Source of the DNA: Duganella guangzhouensis
GTDB taxonomy: Bacteria > Pseudomonadota > Gammaproteobacteria > Burkholderiales > Burkholderiaceae_D
Assembly: GCF_009674535.1 (NCBI RefSeq)
Contig: NZ_WKJK01000001.1
Span: 496,001 to 560,000 of the forward strand
Direction: 5' to 3'
DNA length: 64,000 nucleotides
Of this stretch, positions 34,841 to 42,492 are shown piece by piece. The notes below the pieces were generated by a model. It was not told the DNA's origin. It was given only the letters and a program-made list of their open reading frames with translations, and ran no database searches. Position numbers and translations under genes: made by a program. The number at the start of each line of letters is the position of its first letter. The stretch's first letter is position 1.

Positions 34841-35044
34841 TTAACAGTCGACCGTGCGGCCTTGGGCGATGGTCGTGCCCGAGCGCATGATGAACGCGTG
34901 GCACTTCAGAGCTGGGTTCCAACGACGGAACGATGCAGCGCGGTCCTTGATGAAATTGCGGACCTCATCCAGCGTGGCGAAGGCGTCGCTGTAGCAGCCG
35001 TCGTTTGGGTTTTCGGTTTTAACGTTGACTAGGTAGGTAGCCAT
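34841..35044 (-). CDS. First gene of leftward early operon, unknown
   Basis: 67 residues from ATG 35044 (ATG 35056 possible). Starts ATYLVNVKTENPNDGCYSDA and ends IAQGRTVDC; small alpha/beta protein. It is the first gene after the predicted PL promoter and operator, so it is expressed earliest on induction. Confidence 0.65.
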   Translation of the reverse strand: MATYLVNVKTENPNDGCYSDAFATLDEVRNFIKDRAASFRRWNPALKCHAFIMRSGTTIAQGRTVDC

Positions 35045-35080
35045 TTCGCTCTCCATCGTGTTTGGTGTGTCGATGGAGTC

Positions 35081-35140
35081 ATTAAACCATAGGTTGAATT
35101 TAAACGTCAACCCAAGGTTGAATATATTTTCGGTTGAATC
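35081..35140 (-). promoter_or_regulatory. Leftward early promoter (PL-like) with repressor half-sites
   Basis: Leftward -35 TTGACG (35110-35105) and -10 TTTAAT (35086-35081) with an 18-bp spacer. Half-sites of consensus GGTTGAAT lie at 35092, 35116 and 35132; the first pairs with TCAACC (35107-35112) as a 21-nt quasi-palindrome covering the -35. The same half-site recurs between the CI-like and Cro-like genes (39195-39270), so one repressor probably controls both. Confidence 0.7.
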
Positions 35141-35407
35141 GAAATTTTTTTGATTTGTTGGGCTTTTGCCGCTTGGAGCCGCCGGCGTATGGACTTCGGA
35201 GTGGGGATGCTGCCTGACAGGCAGTGTTTGGGAAAGAGTGGCCGAAAATGGAGTGGCGCCGGCCGGGTCTATCGAAGGCGATGCTGGTGGTGATACTCTT
35301 GCGATTCAGCCGTAGTGGGCGCGATGGGTGCGGCGCCAGTGGCACTTCAGGGAAGTTTCGTTTCGCGCAGGAATAGCACCGTTAATCCAACCATATAGGG
35401 ATCGGAC

Positions 35408-36034
35408 ATGAACGATCGAGTTTCACAAGAATTGCTGGCGGCTGCTGCAGCCCAAGCTGCAACTCAGGCTATCGCCGACGCCGCCGATGTGATTGACTTC
35501 GAGAGACTCATTACAATTGAGGATCACAAATTGGTCGCGGACTCGCTCGGCGTGGCCAAGGCATTCAAGAAGGCCCACAAATACATCTTGCGGCAGATTG
35601 ATCAGATGCGGGACAGTAAGCAGCCAGAGATCGCAAATCATTGGCGGCTCAATTTTGAGCCGCGAATCCGAACCTACAAAACGGGCAAGGGGCAGACCCG
35701 GCAGTCGCGCATGTACCTGATGACCAAAGACGGCCTCAGTGAGTTGGCTATGAGCTTCACTGGTGATCGGGCCCGCCTTGTGCGAATTCGATTCATCGCC
35801 GCTTTCAATGCTATGGCGGATCAACTGCAAAATCAGGGGAATAACTTGGTGAGGCAGTTCTTTGCAACAGAAGTGCAGTACACCAACGAGAAGTCGAAGG
35901 TGAGCGCCAGTGCTAGAAACATGCGCCTTTGGCAAAAAAAGAAGCCGGAACTGACTGGCACAATGGATCGACTGCGCGCGGACATCCAACTAAAGCTGGG
36001 TCTCGAAGTACCAGGCCAACTGGATAAGCGATAG
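35408..36034 (+). CDS. Rha-family phage regulatory protein
   Basis: 208 residues. Signature Rha region: DSLGVAKAFKKAHKYILRQI, then HWRLNFEPRIRTYKTGKGQT, YLMTKDGLSELAMSFTG and RIRFIAAFNAMADQL. pRha proteins are phage regulators that can interfere with growth in IHF-deficient hosts; the fold is a DNA-binding domain related to KilA-N. A good terminator follows at 36041-36064. The gene is divergent from the leftward operon, with a shared 360-nt control region. Confidence 0.85.
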   Translation: MNDRVSQELLAAAAAQAATQAIADAADVIDFERLITIEDHKLVADSLGVAKAFKKAHKYILRQIDQMRDSKQPEIANHWRLNFEPRIRTYKTGKGQTRQSRMYLMTKDGLSELAMSFTGDRARLVRIRFIAAFNAMADQLQNQGNNLVRQFFATEVQYTNEKSKVSASARNMRLWQKKKPELTGTMDRLRADIQLKLGLEVPGQLDKR

Positions 36035-36040
36035 GTGTTA

Positions 36041-36064
36041 AAAAGCCCCGACTGGCGGGGCTTT
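36041..36064 (+). terminator. Intrinsic terminator after rha
   Basis: AAAGCCCCG and CGGGGCTTT stem (9 bp), 5-nt loop, short T run. It separates rha from the convergent gene at 36077. Confidence 0.85.
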
Positions 36065-36076
36065 CTATAAAGCGCA

Positions 36077-36940
36077 CTATTCGAGCGACTCAGGTGCGAT
36101 CTTCTTAGTCGTGCGGAAAATCATGATTGGCGTGATGCCGTACCGATCTACAGGTCGCCCGAGTCCCTCTCGGACGCCGTTCAACATCGTGCCCATCGCA
36201 ATTTCGATTGGACTTAATTGATGGTAGTTTTGAGCGTCCGAGCCGAAATAGAGGCCATCAGGCAGCGCGTCGAGAATGCCTAACGTATGCCACTCCCCCT
36301 GCAGTGCACTTCCGTGCTTAAACGTTAAGTCGTCGGCGCTGGCAAGCAGACACTCGGGCTTCAGTGTGAACCATGCGGCATCGGAGTCAGTGAACAAGGT
36401 CCCTTGTAACGAATGGGGGAGCTTGGCGATCATCTTCGCTAGCGCCTCAAATTCCTTCTTTTTTTGCACAGCGACTCTTTGGCGCTCTTTGATGTTCTGT
36501 ATGCTCGCAGTCTCATTGGCAGCAACCATCTCCCCCATATCTACCCAAAGGTCGCGGAGAATTCGGATATCAACCAAGGTTATTGAGCCTTTGACGAGAA
36601 CAAGTGCGCCCACCGGGGAGTTACTGAGGCCGCCGGAAATGTAGCCAGCATCGAAGAGGGCGTCCAGCGTCTCTTGCGGCCTTGAAAAAGCCGCATCGAT
36701 GTTGATCTCTAACGAGTGCTCATTTGTCGTCTCGGCAGCCATTCCTCCGGAAAGGACCGGAATTTTTACGGTGCCGCTAGACCCTTGTTTGCCACCTTCC
36801 TTTGTGATCCGCTTCGATCCGACGACCAATCCGTTGGAGGAGAGTTGACTGTAATAATGCGACAACTTGACGTTGTCGATGTAGACGTAGTCACAGAGGT
36901 ATTCGACGCTTGGTGATTCTTGTTCCTGATTCAATTGCAT
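36077..36940 (-). CDS. DUF6414-like protein, accessory cargo
   Basis: 287 residues. Sequence begins with the CDYVYIDNVKLSHYYSQLSS pattern and has a Gly/Ser-rich segment, a VGALVLVKGSITLVDIRIL strand and a central coiled coil (ASIQNIKERQRVAVQKKKEF). This matches, by memory, the DUF6414 group, seen mostly in mobile elements with unknown function. The lower GC and reverse orientation mark a moron or defence-type cargo. It overlaps the small gene upstream by 50 nt, so its start may be further in. Confidence 0.6.
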   Translation of the reverse strand: MQLNQEQESPSVEYLCDYVYIDNVKLSHYYSQLSSNGLVVGSKRITKEGGKQGSSGTVKIPVLSGGMAAETTNEHSLEINIDAAFSRPQETLDALFDAGYISGGLSNSPVGALVLVKGSITLVDIRILRDLWVDMGEMVAANETASIQNIKERQRVAVQKKKEFEALAKMIAKLPHSLQGTLFTDSDAAWFTLKPECLLASADDLTFKHGSALQGEWHTLGILDALPDGLYFGSDAQNYHQLSPIEIAMGTMLNGVREGLGRPVDRYGITPIMIFRTTKKIAPESLE

Positions 36941-37088
36941 CGCGAGCTTTCTTTTGTTGTTCCGAAATCTCGCGCCCTCTTGAGTTTAGGTCCTCAGCAA
37001 TGACTCCAAATACACGGGCAGCATCTTTCCTGTCGACCTTGTCGCCGCCAAGAATACCGCGAACCGCTCTTGTTAATTTGGTTTTCAT
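36891..37088 (-). CDS. Small helical protein paired with DUF6414-like gene
   Basis: 65 residues from ATG 37088. Charged, helical: VDRKDAARVFGVIAEDLNSR, EISEQQKKARDAIESG. The 50-nt overlap with the next gene suggests a translationally linked pair. No family assigned. Confidence 0.5.
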   Translation of the reverse strand: MKTKLTRAVRGILGGDKVDRKDAARVFGVIAEDLNSRGREISEQQKKARDAIESGTRITKRRIPL

Positions 37089-37294
37089 GTCTCGATTATA
37101 GACTTAGTGCGGGCGCAAGTGGTTAAGTGGTGTTGAATAGTTTGGGGTTCCGGCTTGCCGAGTCGGCTTGATTGCCAGAACGCTCTCACGCAGCAGCAAC
37201 TTTGCCGCGAGTCACGCGCCTTTATTTGCAGTATACGTAATCTTGCTATCTTGAAATCTATCGAATTCTCACGCCGCATCGGATGGTTCGCGGG

Positions 37295-37786
37295 CTATTT
37301 CTTGGTCAAGTGCGACTTTGGCATCCAGAAAGATTTCTTGCTCTTGTCAGCAATTACCCATATCGCCTGACTGTCGGCCGGATTGTTCATCACAGAGACG
37401 CGGATATTGGGGCTGCCTTTGGTGCACTGAGCCATCGCCTGGTCAAGGGTTGCCACACCAGCCTTTTTACGGAGCAAATCCAGAATCATGCGAGTCTTGT
37501 TTGGACCATCTTTACCATCGAGATATTCAGGCTCGCCAGTTTTAGGCGAGATGGCCGGCATTTGTCCCGTGAACTGAATCGACGTGCTCACCAAGCCTAT
37601 AACGAAGTTGACGTATTCGGATAACTCTTTGCTCGCACAGGCGTAATATGGATCGTCCTTTTTGAAGTAGGTGATTGCGCGATCGCCTGCAGAGCAGACC
37701 TTGATGTGACAAGCGTCATTGATATCGGCATCTGCGGCCACGCACGTCGATGAAGCTAAGGCGAAAATGATGAGGAGTTTATGCAT
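37295..37786 (-). CDS. Exported periplasmic protein, accessory cargo
   Basis: 163 residues from ATG 37786 (MHKLLIIFALASSTCVAADA gives a Sec signal peptide). Several Cys in the mature part (ACHIKVCSAGD, YACASK, AQCTKG) suggest disulfides. YVNFVIGLVSTSIQ and GPNKTRMILDLLRKKAGV are helical, resembling Rap1a/Tai-type secreted proteins in general layout; that link is tentative. Low GC supports recent acquisition. Confidence 0.6.
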   Translation of the reverse strand: MHKLLIIFALASSTCVAADADINDACHIKVCSAGDRAITYFKKDDPYYACASKELSEYVNFVIGLVSTSIQFTGQMPAISPKTGEPEYLDGKDGPNKTRMILDLLRKKAGVATLDQAMAQCTKGSPNIRVSVMNNPADSQAIWVIADKSKKSFWMPKSHLTKK

Positions 37787-37860
37787 ATAAGAAGTCATCA
37801 CCAATAGATGGAAAGTGAATTATATGCAAACTTGACAATAGGAAATCTATCGAATTATCA

Positions 37861-38085
37861 CTACTTTTCGGCTTCGGCTCGACGCAGCATTGCCTTGATG
37901 TCATCAACATCGGTCGCTACCGTGCGCATCTGTTCATGCAGGTTGAATGCCCGTAGTCGGAAGTTGATTTCGTCGTTGAGCGTCCAGCCCTTGGACTCCG
38001 CGATATTTTTCAGTTCGGTATGCAGGGTCATTGGCATCCGGATTGTCAGAGCCTTAACTTTGGCGTTCAGTTTGGAATCGGTCAT
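37861..38085 (-). CDS. Arc/MetJ-like ribbon-helix-helix regulator
   Basis: 74 residues from ATG 38085. A basic N-terminal strand (KALTIRMPMTLHTELKNIAE) followed by two helices (SKGWTLNDEINFRLRAF) is the classic Arc RHH fold, plus a C-terminal coiled coil. Arc-type proteins repress phage promoters as dimers. It is divergent from the small gene at 38314 and may control the AT-rich region between them. Confidence 0.78.
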   Translation of the reverse strand: MTDSKLNAKVKALTIRMPMTLHTELKNIAESKGWTLNDEINFRLRAFNLHEQMRTVATDVDDIKAMLRRAEAEK

Positions 38086-38313
38086 GCGCGCGATATTGCG
38101 GGACAATTTCGCAAAGTGTTGTATTTGGTGCGGATAAGTGTCAGTTTTTTTCGACTCTCGGAAAAATTTCAAGACTCGCGCTCACTACAGGAACCGCACT
38201 GGGCATAGCGGGGCATCGATAAATTTCCAATTGATAATATAAAGTTCCTATCGGAATCATGTGACAATTCGCGTATATTCGTAATTACCCTAATAACATC
38301 AAGGAGTTATGAA

Positions 38314-38487
38314 ATGAATTGTAATGAATCCCGGCACTCGGAAGATGAGCAAGCTAGGGAGGCTTTGGAGAAAATGAGTGACGAAGCCGTCAAAGCCATG
38401 GCCGACGCACTGGAGAAAATGGTCGAAAAGAACGAGGAGGAGCCCAAGCCAGAGCTCCGAATCGTTAAACCAGATCAAAAACAATGA
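38314..38487 (+). CDS. 57-residue acidic helical protein
   Basis: ATG 38314 with AAGGAG eight bases upstream. Sequence runs through two Ala/Glu/Lys-rich repeats (ALEKMSDEAVKAMADALEKM). Highly charged; could be a small DNA-mimic or coiled-coil regulator. The 230-nt AT-rich upstream region probably holds its promoter. Confidence 0.55.
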   Translation: MNCNESRHSEDEQAREALEKMSDEAVKAMADALEKMVEKNEEEPKPELRIVKPDQKQ

Positions 38488-38628
38488 CCTGATATGCACC
38501 AAATTGATCTGCCTAAAAGTTGCAGATCAATCGTTTACAAATGTAAAGTTCAGTGAAGTGACAATTTGATAGTTTCTAACTGCAAGTTATGTCGTATTGT
38601 TGTTTATCGAATACGAAAGTTGCTTGCA

Positions 38629-38772
38629 ATGAATGACGTTGAACGGGCCATGAGGGCGTTTAAAAAGTTGGATGCAAACCGCCGCCGCATCATGTTGCCA
38701 GTATTAAAAAGCCTTGCTGTATCACGCGCCAGAAAGGCCGCCCTTCGTTTGGTTGTCAACAACCGACGTTAG
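38629..38772 (+). CDS. Small basic protein, uncertain
   Basis: 47 residues from ATG 38629: MNDVERAMRAFKKLDANRRR and a basic helix. It overlaps the 3' end of the convergent repressor gene by 51 nt, which lowers confidence. No ribosome site stands out. Confidence 0.35.
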   Translation: MNDVERAMRAFKKLDANRRRIMLPVLKSLAVSRARKAALRLVVNNRR

Positions 38773-39192
38773 GGGTGATTTTTCGATTGAGCGCGCCACA
38801 TCCTCGATGATTCCTTTTGAATCTTCCGTCGCCATCCGAAACCAATTCAGAAGTTGCGCCTCGCGCTGCGATATGACGTTGAGTTCCGCCAGCACGTCGG
38901 CATGCACATGATCACTATCTGAGCGCGGTGCCGACGGCAATTTGAACCTGGTCGGAAGAGGTGGCTTTTGGTCGCCGTCGACCGGTGGCGCAATGCCATC
39001 GGACAAGAGATCGTCCAAGCTAACCTGCAATAGGTTCGCTACTGTGACAGCGTTCGCCCTGGAGATCTTCCCAGTCTTAATCCATTTCGATACGGCGTTG
39101 TTAGACACGCCAGCTTTCTCAGCGAGCCAGCCTTGTGTCTTGCCCATTTTTTCCAGTCGTTTCGACAGGATTTCACCAACATATGTACTCAT
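38722..39192 (-). CDS. CI-like phage repressor, short form without peptidase domain
   Basis: 156 residues from ATG 39192. An XRE-type HTH in the first 65 residues: LEKMGKTQGWLAEKAGVSNN, AVSKWIKTGKISRANAVTV, LLQVSLDDLL. A Pro-rich linker and a helical tail follow, but the S24 LexA-like peptidase domain of typical CI is missing. It probably holds lysogeny by binding the GGTTGAAT half-sites at 39195-39270 and 35092-35140. Induction may need an antirepressor or another route rather than self-cleavage. Confidence 0.82.
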   Translation of the reverse strand: MSTYVGEILSKRLEKMGKTQGWLAEKAGVSNNAVSKWIKTGKISRANAVTVANLLQVSLDDLLSDGIAPPVDGDQKPPLPTRFKLPSAPRSDSDHVHADVLAELNVISQREAQLLNWFRMATEDSKGIIEDVARSIEKSPLTSVVDNQTKGGLSGA

Positions 39193-39194
39193 AA

Positions 39195-39270
39195 GTTGAA
39201 TCTTCAGTTTAAATTTCGCATCTTTCAACCAATCTCTGGTTGAATTCGAAATCAACCTGTGGTTTAATTC
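39195..39270. promoter_or_regulatory. Repressor/Cro operator region and rightward promoter
   Basis: Rightward -35 TTGAAT (39240-39245), 17-bp spacer and -10 TTTAAT (39263-39268). Operators overlap it: a 20-nt quasi-palindrome GGTTGAATTC-GAAATCAACC (39238-39257), an inverted CAACC...GGTTG pair (39226-39242) and half-sites GTTGAAT at 39195 and GGTTTAATTC at 39261. The -10 ends 6 nt before the cro ATG, so the transcript would be nearly leaderless. Confidence 0.72.
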
Positions 39271-39274
39271 GGTC

Positions 39275-39517
39275 ATGAAAACCGAATCCTCATCCCCGAT
39301 CGAGCGGGCCGTCGAACTTACTGACGGTGTTGCCAACCTCGCTGCCGCTTGCAACGTGAGCGCACAGGCGGTCTACAAATGGCTGAAGAAGGGCCATCCG
39401 CCAGTCGAGCGCTGCGAAGCAATTGAGCGCGCTGTCGGTGGTCGGGTGACCAAGTTTGAGTTGCTGCAGCCAGCGTTCGATACCGCCACCACCGGAGAAC
39501 CCCATGCCCATCCGTAA
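39275..39517 (+). CDS. Cro/YdaS-type regulator
   Basis: 80 residues. DGVANLAAACNVSAQAVYKW is the HTH, followed by LKKGHPPVERCEAIERAVGG, the classic YdaS/Cro-family layout in which the helix is followed by a P-x-E-R-C motif. It binds the shared operators and favours the lytic state. No ribosome site; see the promoter entry for a possible leaderless start. Confidence 0.85.
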   Translation: MKTESSSPIERAVELTDGVANLAAACNVSAQAVYKWLKKGHPPVERCEAIERAVGGRVTKFELLQPAFDTATTGEPHAHP

Positions 39518-39584
39518 CCGCATCGACGCGCTGATTGCGCGCTTCGGGTATGTCCGCGCGCCGGCGATTGCGGGTGGCATCGCA

Positions 39585-40082
39585 TCAACTAGCGTACGGA
39601 TCATGACCGCCGCCGTACCCAACAGCGCCAACCGGCCCTGGTTCGCGGACCTTGTCAGAAGGAATATCGCCATGCGTCGAGCACGTCAGATTGAAGCCAT
39701 CATCTTTCGGCTGAAGGTAGGTTTTTATTCCTTTAGCCGCGCAGTTTGCGCAAATGTCTATCGGGGTCTGACCAGCATTCAATCCGGTCTTTTGGCGATA
39801 CGTCAGGCCACCACGAGCGGTGCGATGCGGTTCGTAATTCTCCAGGTCCGCGTTCCGCCTTTCTTGCTCGCGCAGTTTTTCTTTGAGCTCGCGTTCGCTA
39901 TCGGCCAGCGCAAATTGCTGCTCTTGAAGCGCCAAGCATTGATTCTGGACGTCGATCATTCGGTCGTTCATGTCGCCGATCACCTTATCGATTAAGCGGT
40001 CGTCTCGTTCTCGAAGCGCGGTTTTAACCAAGTCCGTAGCGGACTTAAGGCTTGAGAGTGCGGTCGAGAGAGTACCAATCAT
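39585..40082 (-). CDS. Phage protein with coiled coil and zinc-ribbon
   Basis: 165 residues, opposite to its neighbours. N-terminal coiled coil (SLKSATDLVKTALRERDDRL, ALQEQQFALADSERELKEK) and C-terminal ribbon (DICANCAAKGIKTYL...FNLTCSTHG). This architecture recurs in prophages as an uncharacterised protein near regulators. Orientation and its own start (ATG 40082) suggest independent, possibly lysogenic, expression. Confidence 0.7.
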   Translation of the reverse strand: MIGTLSTALSSLKSATDLVKTALRERDDRLIDKVIGDMNDRMIDVQNQCLALQEQQFALADSERELKEKLREQERRNADLENYEPHRTARGGLTYRQKTGLNAGQTPIDICANCAAKGIKTYLQPKDDGFNLTCSTHGDIPSDKVREPGPVGAVGYGGGHDPYAS

Positions 40083-40221
40083 GGGGGATCCCTTTGCAAG
40101 TTGTTGTGTGAGAACTGCAACTGTATCGCATCTGGATCTCCCGCCCGAATTTTGAAGTTTGCAGCACCTGTATCACTTGCAGCACCTGAAATCCTGAACC
40201 ACCCACTAAAAGGAACCCACC

Positions 40222-40497
40222 ATGAAAACGCAGCCCAAGAAATGCAACACGCGTCACCTGGAAATCAAGACCAGCCTGAACGTCGACGAGTTCCAGTCGT
40301 TCAAATCCGTTTGCCAGGCCGCCGGCGTCGCAGTCGCGACTCGCATCCGAGTGCTGATCAATCGCGATGCCGACATGGCGAATCGTAGCAGCGCTGACCG
40401 GCGGCGGGAACGGCCGAAATTCGGCCGAGTTCGCGTCGAACTGCCAGCAGCGCGCGGGCGCATGGGCGGCGCGCCGATGCCTCGCCCACGTCTTTGA
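40222..40497 (+). CDS. Small RHH-like DNA-binding protein
   Basis: 91 residues. After AAAGGAA the N-terminal CNTRHLEIKTSLNVDEFQSF and ICQAAGVAVATRIRVLINR-type helices fit a ribbon-helix-helix domain (observed text is KSVCQAAGVAVATRIRVLIN). The last 40 residues are very basic and low complexity. Probable early regulator. Confidence 0.65.
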   Translation: MKTQPKKCNTRHLEIKTSLNVDEFQSFKSVCQAAGVAVATRIRVLINRDADMANRSSADRRRERPKFGRVRVELPAARGRMGGAPMPRPRL

Positions 40498-40554
40498 TCA
40501 CCTAGCTGATCGCATGTCGCAGGTTCGAAATAACCGCAACGCAAAGGAGCCACC

Positions 40555-41346
40555 GTGATCCAGAATGAACTGACCATTCCACCAACCGTGAAAATCGCCG
40601 GCGTGAATATTCGCTTTGATGACGTCGGTCGATTTTCGCTGAACGATTTGCATAAGGCGGCCGGCGGCGAAGTGCGTCACCAGCCAGCCCAATTTCTGCG
40701 GCTCGACTCCACCGGCGCGCTGGCAAAAGAAATGCTGTCGGAAAGCGATATGCAGAATCCCATATCGGTCGTCCGGGGCGGCGCTGGCCAAGGAACCTTC
40801 GTCTGCAAGGAACTGGTGTACGCATACGCCATGTGGATCAGTCCAAAATTCCACCTGCAGGTGATCCGCACTTTCGATGCCGTCACCACCAGCATTGTCG
40901 TGCCGATCGAGAAGCCGAAGAAACGGACCGCGCTGCCAAAGCCGCCAGTCCTGGAAGCTGCTGCGATGATTCCGCCAGTGTTCCGCGCACTGCGTGCGTG
41001 CGGCATTGACAAGAACGCTGCCGCCATCGGCGCCAACCAGATCGCCGCAGCACAAACCGGCGTGAACCTGCTGGCCATGGCCGGCCAGACGCATCTGCCA
41101 ACCCCTACCCAGCAAATCTGCTACACGCCGACCGAGCTGGGCAAGCGCTTCTGCCAAAGCGCCATCGCATTCAACCGCCGCCTGACTGACGCCGGGCTGC
41201 AAGAGAGCATCAACGGACACTGGGTTCCAACGGAGAAGGGCCGGCGCCACGCCGTCGTGCTCGACACCGGCAAGGCCCATGGTAACGGAACGCCGATCCA
41301 GCAGGTGAAGTGGACTGATTCCGTTTTGGCAGAAATCGCATTGTGA
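40555..41346 (+). CDS. KilA-N domain protein
   Basis: 263 residues from GTG 40555, with AAAGGAG upstream. KilA-N hallmarks: IRFDDVGRFSLNDLHKAAGG, FLRLDSTGALAKEML, GQGTFVCKELVYAYAMWISP, KFHLQVIRTFDAV. KilA-N is a DNA-binding fold of phages and large DNA viruses. The C-terminal half (PTPTQQICYTPTELGKRFCQ...VPTEKGRRHAVV) resembles phage antirepressor-type DNA-binding regions. A role in the lytic switch is plausible, particularly as the repressor lacks a self-cleaving domain. Confidence 0.85.
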   Translation: MIQNELTIPPTVKIAGVNIRFDDVGRFSLNDLHKAAGGEVRHQPAQFLRLDSTGALAKEMLSESDMQNPISVVRGGAGQGTFVCKELVYAYAMWISPKFHLQVIRTFDAVTTSIVVPIEKPKKRTALPKPPVLEAAAMIPPVFRALRACGIDKNAAAIGANQIAAAQTGVNLLAMAGQTHLPTPTQQICYTPTELGKRFCQSAIAFNRRLTDAGLQESINGHWVPTEKGRRHAVVLDTGKAHGNGTPIQQVKWTDSVLAEIAL

Positions 41347-41399
41347 ATACGGGATGCCGCACCCCGTTGCGTGCGGCGCAGAAGAAGATGGAGAAACGC

Positions 41400-41648
41400 A
41401 TGCCTCAAGCATCGCAACAGAAGCCCGGCGCCAACGCGGCGCTGCTCGACCACCTGACCGACAAGCTGCAATTGAAGAATGATGCCGCCCTGGCGCGCGC
41501 GTTCGAAGTGGCGCCGCCGGTCATCAGCAAGATCCGTCACGACAAGCTGCCATTCGGCGACAGCATGATCCTGAAGGCGCACGAGAAGTTCAACTTCACC
41601 GTGCAGTCGATGCGCCAGATTCTGGCCGGCCAAGTGATGAACCCATGA
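41400..41648 (+). CDS. Small XRE-like DNA-binding protein
   Basis: 82 residues from ATG 41400, with GGAG ten bases upstream; an earlier GTG 41343 overlapping the KilA-N stop is possible. HTH-like segment LDHLTDKLQLKNDAALARAF, EVAPPVISKIRHDKLPF, then IL-rich helix MRQILAGQ. CII-like early position, but homology to CII is not evident. Confidence 0.7.
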   Translation: MPQASQQKPGANAALLDHLTDKLQLKNDAALARAFEVAPPVISKIRHDKLPFGDSMILKAHEKFNFTVQSMRQILAGQVMNP

Positions 41649-41788
41649 CGCAGCACCAGCAGCAGGCCGGCGGCACCGACGAGCCACCAATGGATGTCGA
41701 GCCAGCGCACGTCATGAAGCGGGAGAAGCACCACCAGCGGGAGCACCACGAACGCCTGGCGCAGGAAGCAGCAGAAGGGCGGAAATAA
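41645..41788 (+). CDS. 47-residue charged small protein
   Basis: ATG 41645 overlaps the previous stop by 4 nt (ATGA). Gln/His/Glu-rich, very polar (HVMKREKHHQREHHERLAQE). Stop TAA 41786-41788, followed by a GGCCGC/GCGGCC hairpin. Function unknown. Confidence 0.5.
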   Translation: MTQHQQQAGGTDEPPMDVEPAHVMKREKHHQREHHERLAQEAAEGRK

Positions 41789-41944
41789 AAGGCCGCATTT
41801 TCTGGGCGGCCGTACCACTTTTCAGCCAGACAGTTTTCGACACTTGCATTTTAGACACTAACACGCCTAGAGACGAAGTTCATTACAGATAAGTAATCCG
41901 TGGCCGTGCTGCAACGCGGCACCGTAAATCAGCAAAGGAAATCC

Positions 41945-42154
41945 ATGTCCACATCGTTACAACAAGGACCGGCGCCAGACCAACCTGGCACGCCGGAGGG
42001 CACTGCCTTGCGCAAACTTGGCGTTTGGCGCGAGCGCGACCGTGCGCACGTTGCCGACAAGGCCGACCGCGAGGCCCAGCGCGCTGAGTACCGCGCGCGG
42101 CAGGAACTGCGCAGCGCCGCCGATGACCTGAACGGAAAGGCTGGCCAGCCGTGA
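41945..42154 (+). CDS. Small charged phage protein
   Basis: 69 residues from ATG 41945, with AAAGGAA upstream. Helical, charged (GVWRERDRAHVADKADREAQ, AEYRARQELRSAADDL). First gene of the rightward replication/middle operon after a 155-nt gap that likely holds a promoter. Confidence 0.65.
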   Translation: MSTSLQQGPAPDQPGTPEGTALRKLGVWRERDRAHVADKADREAQRAEYRARQELRSAADDLNGKAGQP

Positions 42155-42492
42155 CGAACACCTTCATGCCATCGAAAGGCAGCCGCTCACACGCGCTGCT
42201 GGTCGCGCTACTGGAAGGCCCGGCCACGTTCTATCAAGTCTGCGAGCGCGCCGGCTTCGACATCGAGGACGCCCGCCTGGAAGAGGCGCTGCGCCACATC
42301 TTTGACCACATGATCGGCGGTAACGTCCGCTTGACAGGCATCCGCTACTCGCTGACCGCCGAGGCGCGCCGCGCCCTGGGAGAGCCGGCACCGGCGCCAT
42401 ACGTCGGCCAGATCGCCGGCCCGGCTTACCGCGGCAAACACGATCCTCGCACCGTCTACATCACGCGCCGCGCGACGGAGGTGCGGGCATGA
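42151..42492 (+). CDS. Winged-helix-like phage protein
   Basis: 113 residues, GTG start in a GTGA overlap. SHALLVALLEGPATFYQVCE, LEEALRHIFDHMIGGNVRL and GIRYSLTAEARRALG follow a winged-helix order. Unknown regulator; overlaps the methyltransferase start by 4 nt. Confidence 0.7.
   Translation: MTNTFMPSKGSRSHALLVALLEGPATFYQVCERAGFDIEDARLEEALRHIFDHMIGGNVRLTGIRYSLTAEARRALGEPAPAPYVGQIAGPAYRGKHDPRTVYITRRATEVRA

Noticed and set aside
37085..37279. 64-codon leftward ORF upstream of the small paired gene
   Set aside because: Composition is not protein-like (CCCVRAFWQSS) and no ribosome site; region is more likely promoter.
39504..39995. Rightward ORF after cro
   Set aside because: Beyond the first 40 codons it is the complement of the well-formed coiled-coil/zinc-ribbon gene; the short start region alone could be real but cannot be supported.
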